A stretch of DNA of 39,240 nt, taken from a virus. The notes under the pieces were generated by a model that was not told where the DNA came from, made no database searches, and was given only the letters and a program-made list of their open reading frames with translations. The stretch spans positions 1 through 39,240 of IMG/VR virus record IMGVR_UViG_3300009093_000081; one strand, 5' to 3'. This document shows positions 30,136-35,287 of this stretch, piece by piece. The number at the start of each line of letters is the position of its first letter. Position 1 is the stretch's first letter. A program made the translations under genes and the position numbers.

Positions 30136-30303
30136 TCAATTGAACTGTATGTTTCTAACGGAATCGCGGGCGAGCGACAATCGCTTTTGAGCTTTAATCT
30201 TCTTTAACTTAATGTTCGTATCCGCCAACTGTGCTTCTAGGTTCTCTTGCATTGCCTCTTGAAGTTCGGCGATAGCATCTTGTACCTCTTTTTGAGTAGT
30301 CAT
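30136..30303 (-). CDS. Tiny coiled-coil protein
   Basis: A 55-aa frame starting MTTQKEVQDAIAELQEAMQE and continuing as a lysine and arginine-rich helix (K-L-K-K-I-K-A-Q-K-R-L-S-L-A-R). Two bases separate it from the preceding and one from the following frame. No Shine-Dalgarno sequence (G-A-T-T-A-A-C-ATG). Function unknown. Confidence 0.55.
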   Translation of the reverse strand: MTTQKEVQDAIAELQEAMQENLEAQLADTNIKLKKIKAQKRLSLARDSVRNIQFN

Positions 30304-30304
30304 G

Positions 30305-30409
30305 TTAATCAGAGTTAGCTATTAACTTTTCCTCTTCTTCCTCTCTCTCCCTTTCTAGTTCAGGCCTTACTACGTTCTCTTGGTATGCTTCTTCGTTTGA
30401 ATCATTCAT
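30305..30409 (-). CDS. Tiny acidic protein, first gene of the leftward operon
   Basis: A 34-aa frame, MNDSNEEAYQENVVRPELER followed by a run of Glu and Arg. It is the first reading frame after the long gene-free region, with its ATG preceded by AAAGAGAT, a poor ribosome-binding site. If transcription begins near 31238, its leader would be about 830 nt. Assignment as a gene rests on position and the M-N-D start shared with the gene at 30134. Confidence 0.45.
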   Translation of the reverse strand: MNDSNEEAYQENVVRPELEREREEEEEKLIANSD

Positions 30410-30423
30410 ATCTCTTTGGCTCG

Positions 30424-31210
30424 GTTCCACCCATTTCTAAAACCTATCTCAGTTTATCTGCGTTAGCAGTTAGAGAGAGAAAATGGGCAGAACGGAACAG
30501 GTTTTAGTTTGATAATTTACATACCTGATAATCAAAGCGAAGTGGGCCAGTTCTCTGACCTAGAACTTGTCCTGCTTACGCAGCATACAAGTGCTGGCCT
30601 GCATGTTAGAAAACCTGTTCTCGTCCCGTTGGCACAGGTCAGCCCGTATGCCCTGTTTCCGAGACGCACTTCATTTTGATTACCAAGCACTTGATAGAGA
30701 AAGTTCTGTAAACATGATTATTCGTTAGCTTACTATAGTGCCATAATTAGCATGTTATAAGCATACTAGCACGACTAAGCAATACGGAATTTCCGAATAA
30801 TCTTCTCGCCGTATCAACCCGATAGCTTACAGAGTTTTCTCTACCAAGACTTTGTATCTGATGAGCAGACCAGCGGAGGCATGCCGATGAGTCCCCCATC
30901 GGTCGCCGTAGCGATGGACTCATACCCTCCCGTCTCGAATCGAACGAACGGGATACCCGCGGAGGTCTACTCACCAGACTATTTAATTGTTATCACGCTC
31001 TGGGATAGAAAGACGACATTCCCTTGACTGTCTAACTAACGAGTATCATGTGTTGGGTACTGTGGGAAAGGGTGCTGGGTTGCAACATAGGTTAGAGGTT
31101 GCACTTGCCGCTTTTTATTCAGCGTATATATCCGCCGCTTTCCTCTCGGACTAACCAGCCACAGTTTTCAACACACGAAACTAATCAGCCGATGTCTTAG
31201 TATCTTCGTC
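30424..31210 (-). ncRNA. Candidate large structured RNA or very long structured leader
   Basis: No credible gene lies between 30410 and 31317, but there are many complementary segments. Helices seen: 30424-30436 with 30481-30493; 30495-30505 with 30610-30620 (11 exact); 30529-30544 with 30667-30682 (15 of 16); 30545-30550 with 30594-30599; 30565-30575 with 30580-30592; 30555-30561 with 30636-30642 (pseudoknot); 30690-30711 with 30827-30848 (21 of 22); 30716-30724 with 30794-30802 (9 exact); 30862-30876 with 30957-30973; 30929-30937 with 30945-30952; 31049-31065 with 31159-31175 (7+7). The leftward strand is preferred because two CTGC/GCAG stems would then carry GUAA (GNRA) and UAAC (UMAC) loops and a seven-base T-loop-like UUCGAUU appears; G-U counts do not decide. 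A leftward promoter lies at its 5' side. Class unknown. Confidence 0.6.
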
Positions 31211-31237
31211 CTCCTGTCCAAGAGCATGATTACTGTC

Positions 31238-31246
31238 TGGTATAAA
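31238..31246 (+). promoter_or_regulatory. Rightward early promoter (extended -10)
   Basis: TGG followed by TATAAA (31241-31246), like the other G-G-T-A-T-A-A phage promoters; no clear -35. It would transcribe across the GTAC palindromes into the ribbon-helix-helix gene. Its -10 overlaps the -10 of the leftward promoter by two bases. Confidence 0.45.
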
Positions 31247-31272
31247 TATAGCACATCTAAAAAGGTACACAA
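31245..31272 (-). promoter_or_regulatory. Leftward early promoter
   Basis: On the minus strand: TTGTGT (31272-31267), a 16-base spacer, and TATATT (31250-31245) with a TGC extended -10. It would start near 31238 and transcribe the structured region and the leftward operon. The -35 lies inside the palindrome GGTACacaaGTACC. Confidence 0.5.
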
Positions 31273-31312
31273 GTACCCCCATGTGGATAACCGACTTATG
31301 TACAACTAGTAC
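31264..31312. promoter_or_regulatory. Paired GTAC palindromes, possible operators
   Basis: GGTACacaaGTACC (31264-31277) and GTACaactaGTAC (31300-31312), each followed by CCCC and AT, are spaced about 36 bases centre to centre. They sit between the divergent promoters and the ribbon-helix-helix gene, a typical place for operators of such a protein. Confidence 0.45.
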
Positions 31313-31353
31313 CCCATATGTTAGGCTTAACCTATATCAGTAATAATAAAAAT

Positions 31354-31518
31354 ATGTCCAAGAAAGAAAACGCCACAGTAAGGATTAAGATTTTTCCAAA
31401 AGATTTGAAACAGATAAAGATTAGGGCAGCTAAGGCCGAAATGACCATTGGGGAGTTTGTGAGCTATTTACTTTCTATTAGCAAGATGTTTAATGCCTCA
31501 CAGTATGAAAAAGACTGA
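31354..31518 (+). CDS. Ribbon-helix-helix (CopG/Arc-like) DNA-binding protein
   Basis: A 54-aa protein from ATG 31354: T-V-R-I-K-I-F (beta ribbon), then K-D-L-K-Q-I-K-I-R-A-A-K-A (helix) and T-I-G-E-F-V-S-Y-L-L-S-I (helix), the standard RHH layout in which the ribbon residues touch DNA as a dimer. An in-frame ATG at 31318 would add 12 residues ahead of the fold and is less likely. It probably represses one or both divergent early promoters through the GTAC palindromes. Confidence 0.75.
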   Translation: MSKKENATVRIKIFPKDLKQIKIRAAKAEMTIGEFVSYLLSISKMFNASQYEKD

Positions 31519-31678
31519 AACTTTGAGAATAAAGATTTACTCGGTAAAAGGAAACTACGACGGAAGTCTTTACGGACTAGTAGATGTAGAAGCGTCAAAA
31601 CTTGATTACAATTTCTGGTTTACATTACTGTCTGGCAAAGCCGTTCCAAATGCAAAGAAGATTAAAGAAAACAAATGA
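31505..31678 (+). CDS. Small early protein, function unknown
   Basis: A 57-aa protein from ATG 31505, overlapping the RHH gene by 14 bases; an upstream in-frame ATG at 31493 is possible. Sequence starts MKKTETLRIKIYSVKGNYDG, a beta-rich pattern with L-Y-G-L-V-D-V-E-A and F-W-F-T-L-L. No family recognised. Stop overlaps the next start (ATGA). Confidence 0.6.
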   Translation: MKKTETLRIKIYSVKGNYDGSLYGLVDVEASKLDYNFWFTLLSGKAVPNAKKIKENK

Positions 31679-31809
31679 AGAAAGATTTACCACCAGAAGA
31701 AACATGGGATTGTCCTACCGATGACCCAGAGCAAATGTGTGAGACATGCAGAAAAATACACGATGTTAAATATCCCGAATCAAATGGAGATAAAAAACTT
31801 CCTCAATAA
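31675..31809 (+). CDS. Tiny protein with possible zinc site
   Basis: A 44-aa frame from ATG 31675 (overlapping the previous stop) to TAA 31809: MKKDLPPEETWDCPTDDPEQ, then M-C-E-T-C-R-K-I-H. One CxxC plus an upstream Cys and a His could bind zinc. It overlaps the following gene by 26 bases. Confidence 0.5.
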   Translation: MKKDLPPEETWDCPTDDPEQMCETCRKIHDVKYPESNGDKKLPQ

Positions 31810-32002
31810 AGGATATAAGTTCCACCCACCTAGCGGGACTTTATTCCCTCTTGACCTACAGACAGCGGTTAAGGAGAAAGTATGCCCCCTATGCTTCTGC
31901 AAGTTGTATGAGATGAGGAATAGGAAGTACTGGTACTGTAAGTCAGTTCGGCATAAGCAGAGATATATAATTACCTCAGAGAAGTTGAGATGTTACAATT
32001 GA
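31784..32002 (+). CDS. Small zinc-ribbon protein
   Basis: A 72-aa protein from ATG 31784 (in-frame starts at 31721 and 31763 would overlap the previous gene further). It holds V-C-P-L-C-F-C-K-L-Y and Y-W-Y-C-K-S, followed by basic residues. Cysteine spacing fits a small zinc ribbon, likely nucleic-acid binding. An intrinsic terminator follows 33 bases later. Confidence 0.5.
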   Translation: MEIKNFLNKGYKFHPPSGTLFPLDLQTAVKEKVCPLCFCKLYEMRNRKYWYCKSVRHKQRYIITSEKLRCYN

Positions 32003-32034
32003 AGCGCAGCGAAGTGCAGTTTTGGAGACTAATC

Positions 32035-32055
32035 TTGCCCTTAGGGGCATTTTTA
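32035..32055 (+). terminator. Intrinsic terminator
   Basis: TGCCC / GGGCA with a short loop followed by TTTTT. It ends the small-gene group that starts with the ribbon-helix-helix protein and isolates the replication-like gene behind its own promoter. Confidence 0.75.
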
Positions 32056-32064
32056 GTTATCCAC

Positions 32065-32093
32065 TTTCTCTTAAGATATATATTTGTTATACT
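32065..32093 (+). promoter_or_regulatory. Promoter of the replication-like gene
   Basis: TGT plus TATACT (32088-32093), an extended -10, with a weak -35 (TTTCTC, 32065-32070, 17-base spacer). The predicted RNA start (about 32100) coincides with the first base pair of the leader hairpin that follows. Confidence 0.5.
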
Positions 32094-32098
32094 TAATC

Positions 32099-32173
32099 CT
32101 GTTCGTTTACAAATTAACCTTGCACCTTCCGTTTGCCTCCTACTTACTTGCAAGGTGGGTGGGTGGCGAACAG
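32099..32173 (+). promoter_or_regulatory. Structured 5' leader of the replication-like gene
   Basis: Two nested exact helices: CTGTTCG (32099-32105) with CGAACAG (32167-32173), and ACCTTGCA (32117-32124) with TGCAAGGT (32149-32156). The purine-rich AGAGGGA next to the outer strand is the likely ribosome-binding site for ATG 32187, so folding could control translation. No known riboswitch class is recognised. Confidence 0.5.
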
Positions 32174-32186
32174 AGGGACAAACAAC

Positions 32187-32732
32187 ATGCCTAACATAGG
32201 TTTTAAGGACGAGAGTGGAGACAGAGAGCACTTTACGATTATTCCAAACTATATAGCTAATCATTCAACGGCGATAGACCAGTCGCTGTATTTTCAGATG
32301 AAGAAACACGCAGGTGAAAACGGCGAATGTTTCGTAAGTAAAAGGAATCTGATGAAGAAAATGGGTATAGGTAAAGCTACATTGAATAAATCAATCAAGT
32401 ATCTATTAGACCACAAATGGATATGTGAAAAGGGGTTCAGGATAGTAAATACTGCTGGTGGAGAACAGGCTATCCAAGTCTACGGAATAAATAACATTTG
32501 GAAGATGAACAGCGACTATTACGATAAGCTTTACAAAGGTGAGTCCAATCAGACCCCCCTAGTCCAAAACAGCTCAAAGGTGGGTCTAGAACGACTCAGA
32601 GGTGAGTCTGAAACAGCCCCTAATAAGAACCATAATACTAATAAGATAAGTGAAGAAGACTTTTCTTTGGAAGATAAAGAGAAAAAACGCCAAATCGCAC
32701 TTTCAATTAAGAGAAAGTTAGGTAAACTATAA
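32187..32732 (+). CDS. Replication initiation-like protein with winged-helix N-terminus
   Basis: A 181-aa protein. Residues about 14-80 (H-F-T-I-I-P-N-Y-I-A, I-D-Q-S-L-Y-F-Q-M-K, F-V-S-K-R-N-L-M-K-K-M-G-I-G-K-A-T-L-N-K-S-I-K-Y-L) form a helix-turn-helix of the HTH_36 / replisome-organiser type, as at the start of phage RepO-like proteins. Residues about 110-160 are a polar linker, and the C-terminus is a short basic helix (A-L-S-I-K-R-K-L-G-K-L) that might contact a host helicase. ATG 32187 is chosen over 32133 because the upstream part is the leader hairpin. With no polymerase, helicase or primase seen, it may recruit host replication proteins. Confidence 0.65.
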   Translation: MPNIGFKDESGDREHFTIIPNYIANHSTAIDQSLYFQMKKHAGENGECFVSKRNLMKKMGIGKATLNKSIKYLLDHKWICEKGFRIVNTAGGEQAIQVYGINNIWKMNSDYYDKLYKGESNQTPLVQNSSKVGLERLRGESETAPNKNHNTNKISEEDFSLEDKEKKRQIALSIKRKLGKL

Positions 32733-32736
32733 TTCG

Positions 32737-32745
32737 TGGTATAAT
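32737..32745 (+). promoter_or_regulatory. Extended -10 promoter of the holin/transglycosylase pair
   Basis: GTGGTATAAT with TATAAT at 32740-32745. The RNA would start near 32752, where TAGGTT (32752-32757) can pair with AACCTA (32773-32778) just before ATG 32784. Confidence 0.55.
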
Positions 32746-32783
32746 CCCCCCTAGGTTCGATTACCATGCTTTAACCTAACTCA

Positions 32784-32978
32784 ATGAATAACTATCCTAA
32801 ACTTAACAGCGCGATACATACATTCCTTGCTACCTTCATCGTTTCAGTCCTCGCCCTCCTCTCTGCTATCCCTGCTGATTCAATCCTCTCAGCTCAGACG
32901 TGGACGACCGCCGCAATTCTCGGCATAATCACAGCAGCAGTCCGTGCTGGAATCAAAGCAGTTTCCCCTCTTAGCTAA
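32784..32978 (+). CDS. Holin-like small membrane protein
   Basis: A 64-aa protein with two hydrophobic segments (F-L-A-T-F-I-V-S-V-L-A-L-L-S-A-I and A-A-I-L-G-I-I-T-A-A-V) and short polar ends. It sits directly before a lytic transglycosylase gene, as holins often do. The start region has no Shine-Dalgarno sequence. Confidence 0.65.
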   Translation: MNNYPKLNSAIHTFLATFIVSVLALLSAIPADSILSAQTWTTAAILGIITAAVRAGIKAVSPLS

Positions 32979-32980
32979 AA

Positions 32981-33397
32981 ATGCTGCCACTATTGGTGGC
33001 TTTAGGTTTATTGGCAAGTCAAACGATAACATCGTCTACTACGACCCAGAATGGCGTATATGAGGCCAAAGACCCAAAGCCGACTCTAGTATCGTCTTCT
33101 TCACCAAAACAGCTCCTAGAGGCGTACAGCGACTTATACGGGGTATCTTACGCCCAGATGTACTACACAATCGAGTGTGAGAGCAATTTTAACCCCAAAG
33201 CGGTCAATCCAAAAGACCCTAGTTATGGGATAGCTCAATTCGTTCCCTCCACGTTTTACAGATACGCTTCAGTGGCTGGGATAGAAAATCCCGATATAGA
33301 TAACACAGCCCAACAGATTCAGCTCATGGCTTACATGTTTTCGATTCATCAAGAACATCAATGGACGTGTTGGCGCAATCTTTTTAATACCCCATAG
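32981..33397 (+). CDS. Lytic transglycosylase with signal peptide
   Basis: A 138-aa protein. Residues 1-20 are a hydrophobic signal (MLPLLVALGLLASQTITSST); the catalytic domain starts near 45 and has Y-T-I-E-C-E67-S-N-F-N-P-K-A and S-Y-G-I-A-Q-F-V-P-S-T-F, the motifs of SLT-family transglycosylases in which the Glu of E-S-N-F-N-P is the acid. It would cut the glycan strand of peptidoglycan outside the membrane. It ends near a terminator. Lies apart from the M23 endolysin of the late region. Confidence 0.85.
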   Translation: MLPLLVALGLLASQTITSSTTTQNGVYEAKDPKPTLVSSSSPKQLLEAYSDLYGVSYAQMYYTIECESNFNPKAVNPKDPSYGIAQFVPSTFYRYASVAGIENPDIDNTAQQIQLMAYMFSIHQEHQWTCWRNLFNTP

Positions 33398-33413
33398 AAA
33401 TATGGGTAGAACG

Positions 33414-33629
33414 TCAAAGTCCGTCAGAGAGGCCTAGTCGAGGGCCTTTTTGTTTCCTTTCTAGGATATTAGAATCAAAAGGGTCTAGACCTAGTCGTGA
33501 ACGCCAAACCTGTTTCTTCATTCTTTCTAGTTCCTTTTCTAGGCTTTCAAGGCACCAATTACAAATCATATTATTCTTTCTCTTGCTGTGATTTGTGGTG
33601 ATATTACAGTAGTAACAGAAGCTCATCAC
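33414..33629 (-). CDS. Small zinc-finger protein
   Basis: A 71-aa protein with C-Y-Y-C and I-C-N-W-C (two CxxC knuckles in the first 26 residues), then a charged helix (L-E-S-L-E-K-E-L-E-R-M-K-K). It is the last gene of the second leftward group; its final codons overlap the terminator of the rightward lysis genes, so the two operons converge here. Confidence 0.6.
   Translation of the reverse strand: MMSFCYYCNITTNHSKRKNNMICNWCLESLEKELERMKKQVWRSRLGLDPFDSNILERKQKGPRLGLSDGL
33430..33451 (+). terminator. Intrinsic terminator of the holin/transglycosylase transcript
   Basis: AGGCC / GGCCT with an eight-base loop and a run of five T. It lies 32 bases after the transglycosylase stop and on top of the 3' end of the convergent zinc-finger gene. 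Confidence 0.75.
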
Positions 33630-33686
33630 TCTAGTATATGGGGAAAACTGGAATATTTCTACTCCAGTGTTTAAGCCCCAGTTATG

Positions 33687-33833
33687 TTAATCTGTCCCCA
33701 GTTTGTATATCTTCTTACCTGCTTTTGCACGGACACCTAACATGGCAATCTCCTTTCTACGTTCCTTTGAGAGCTTCTTAGCTCGTGCTTTGCCTCCGAG
33801 TGAGCCGAGAGCTTGGGCGTTTAAGTTTTTCAT
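33687..33833 (-). CDS. Small basic protein, GGKARAKKLS type
   Basis: A 48-aa protein from ATG 33833: MKNLNAQALGSLGGKARAKK, then L-S-K-E-R-R-K-E-I-A-M-L-G-V-R-A-K-A-G. I know the S-L-G-G-K-A-R-A-x-x-L-S-x-E-R-R-x-E-I-A core from many short phage and bacterial proteins of unknown function, likely DNA-binding by charge. A GTG at 33878 would extend it into the neighbouring gene and is less likely. Confidence 0.65.
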   Translation of the reverse strand: MKNLNAQALGSLGGKARAKKLSKERRKEIAMLGVRAKAGKKIYKLGTD

Positions 33834-33847
33834 GGGTAGGCTATTAG

Positions 33848-34177
33848 TTAGATAAGTTTCAGAGCTGTGTAAATCCACGATACCACTTCCTTTGTTGAGC
33901 CACCGATATGCCAGTCTCTAACTTGGCTTTTTGGTATACCCTCTTCATTACCGTTATACTTTTTACCCTGCTTATAATCGTATATTGTAGCCAGTCCTGC
34001 AGGAGTTTCAATGAACCACTCAGCCTGTACTTTATAATCATCTCCGCTAGAGTCTTCCTTTCCAAATGCGGCGACGAGTTCTTTATAAGATATATCTATT
34101 TCACCTTGATAAGAACTTCCATTTAACTCTGCTGGCCAATACGATTCAATCTTTCCTTCAATGTTTATTTTTTTCAT
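33848..34177 (-). CDS. Conserved-looking phage protein, function unknown
   Basis: A 109-aa protein with a core F-G-K-E-D-S-S-G-D-D-Y-K-V, A-E-W-F-I-E-T-P-A-G-L-A-T-I-Y-D-Y-K and V-R-D-W-H-I-G-G. I have met the 'P-x-G-x-A-T-I-Y-x-x-K-x-G-K-x-Y ... W-H-I-G-G' pattern in many unrelated phage genomes, always without a function. It lies between the lysozyme-like membrane protein and the small basic protein. Confidence 0.65.
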   Translation of the reverse strand: MKKINIEGKIESYWPAELNGSSYQGEIDISYKELVAAFGKEDSSGDDYKVQAEWFIETPAGLATIYDYKQGKKYNGNEEGIPKSQVRDWHIGGSTKEVVSWIYTALKLI

Positions 34178-34178
34178 A

Positions 34179-34751
34179 TTACTTTATCTTCTTAATCGCC
34201 TGAATAGTTGCCGTGAGAGAGAGCTTGTTCGAGCAGTTAGCCCAATCAGTAGCCAAGTTAGGCGAGGTAAACATGATTGCCTGTGCCAATTGTCCTGCCT
34301 GTGCATCATCAAGTGCTATCTCTATGGCCTCCTTGCCTGTTATAACCTTGTTATACAGCGATTTCTCATAGAAGATGACTGTATGCACCTGAAACTGTAG
34401 CGTGCCTATTGAAGCGACCTTGTTTGAATCGAACACTATCAAGCCCTCTGACTCTTTGTGTCCACCACTCTCGCACGCCCTGACCTGTTCGACTACAGAC
34501 TTCTCCAAGCTGTCAATTTTGGCCGCAAAGGTAGCTGATGATGTGTCAACAATGACTGTCTTAGTCTCGATAAGAGGATGTTTGATGTGATACCACAACC
34601 CGAGGCCTACCAGAATGGCCGCAATGACTGCTGAACCGATAAACTTAGCAAGCGTATGGTCTTTCTTGAACTTTCCTTGTGATGTGCGTGATTTGTCCAT
34701 TTGGAGATTATCAAACTCTGTACGTTTATGACATTTGTTGTCTCTGTTCAT
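34179..34751 (-). CDS. Membrane-anchored lysozyme-like protein
   Basis: A 190-aa protein: a basic cytoplasmic N-terminus (about 1-34), one membrane helix (A-K-F-I-G-S-A-V-I-A-A-I-L-V-G-L-G-L-W, about 35-53), a short coiled part, then R-A-C-E94-S-G-G-H near residue 92 and S-I-G-T-L-Q-F-Q-V-H-T-V-I-F-Y. This resembles the E-S-G-G ... G-x-L-Q-F lysozyme-like domain of phages and Patescibacteria, with E94 as likely acid. It is encoded in the leftward early group rather than with the late lysis genes, so a role in entry, wall remodelling or exclusion is possible. Confidence 0.6.
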   Translation of the reverse strand: MNRDNKCHKRTEFDNLQMDKSRTSQGKFKKDHTLAKFIGSAVIAAILVGLGLWYHIKHPLIETKTVIVDTSSATFAAKIDSLEKSVVEQVRACESGGHKESEGLIVFDSNKVASIGTLQFQVHTVIFYEKSLYNKVITGKEAIEIALDDAQAGQLAQAIMFTSPNLATDWANCSNKLSLTATIQAIKKIK

Positions 34752-34753
34752 GT

Positions 34754-34909
34754 TTATATGTTAGCGAACCTGTTAATGTGTCTACAATTCTTACAATCGA
34801 ACTCATACCATTCTGCCTTTCGATTCTTGCTTATCTTTTCTTCTATATGCCTTATATCTTCTCTCTTTACCTCTTGGGGAACTTTGCAATTAACGCATTT
34901 CGTCTTCAT
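34754..34909 (-). CDS. Small zinc-ribbon protein
   Basis: A 51-aa frame, MKTKCVNCKVPQEVKREDIR followed by a basic helix and F-D-C-K-N-C-R-H-I-N. Two CxxC pairs 30 residues apart make a clear zinc ribbon. It lies two bases before the lysozyme-like gene on the same strand. Confidence 0.65.
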   Translation of the reverse strand: MKTKCVNCKVPQEVKREDIRHIEEKISKNRKAEWYEFDCKNCRHINRFANI

Positions 34910-34927
34910 ATTGATTAAGGTTAGCTG

Positions 34928-35110
34928 TTACTCTGTTACTTCTACTACTATCTTGTTATCTCCATTCCATGAGGCGAAAACTTCACCCATTGGTTTCTTG
35001 CCAAAAATTTTAGCTACTTCTATCTCTATTTTTCTCATTGAGACCCTGAAGTCTTTGTCGTTAAGTATTCTTTTCATTTGATTAGATGAGAGGGTTTTAG
35101 TTTCTCTCAT
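34928..35110 (-). CDS. Small early protein, function unknown, leaderless
   Basis: A 60-aa protein starting MRETKTLSSNQMKRILNDKD, helical in the first half, with a beta end (V-F-A-S-W-N-G-D-N-K-I-V-V-E-V). It is the first gene of the second leftward group. The promoter just upstream predicts an RNA that begins at its ATG. Confidence 0.65.
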   Translation of the reverse strand: MRETKTLSSNQMKRILNDKDFRVSMRKIEIEVAKIFGKKPMGEVFASWNGDNKIVVEVTE

Positions 35111-35116
35111 GTAGTA

Positions 35117-35145
35117 ACTATACTCCCTACTTAGCGGTAAGTAAA
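35117..35145 (-). promoter_or_regulatory. Leftward promoter giving a leaderless mRNA
   Basis: On the minus strand: TTTACT (35145-35140), a 17-base spacer, TATAGT (35122-35117), six bases, then the ATG at 35110. Expected transcription start is the A of the ATG. Confidence 0.6.
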
Positions 35146-35287
35146 TACTCTCCTGTTGATAACTATCGTGATAATATGGCTTAACTGTGTTGAAATGGCT
35201 ATGTTGAGCTGTAATTCTCCCCCAAACGAGCTATATAAATGAACTTTAGCCTATTGACTATGCTTTAAATCGGAGTAAGCTGACCAT

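Noticed and set aside
30920-30960. tRNA-like T-arm (hairpin with a TTCGATT loop on the minus strand)
   Set aside because: The stem has a bulge and no matching acceptor, D or anticodon arms could be fitted around it, so no tRNA is called; kept only as a T-loop-like element of the structured region.
30747-30974. 75-aa minus-strand frame in the gene-free region
   Set aside because: Arg/Ser-rich composition with no neighbour coupling, and its codons coincide with several helices of the proposed RNA. More likely a chance opening.
31021-31030. TTGACT at 31024 as a rightward -35 element
   Set aside because: No acceptable -10 at 16-18 bases (sequence there is A-G-T-A-T-C-like at the right distance at best) and it lies inside paired segments of the structured region.
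30410-31317. Replication origin with iterons
   Set aside because: No tandem iteron series or long A+T-rich unwinding block was seen; the inverted segments are of many different sequences, which fits RNA folding better. An origin elsewhere in the region cannot be excluded.
34701-35081. 126-aa plus-strand frame with hydrophobic stretches
   Set aside because: Lies antisense to three coupled leftward genes (lysozyme-like, zinc ribbon and the leaderless gene) and its hydrophobicity is what the reverse of Lys/Glu-rich coding sequence gives.
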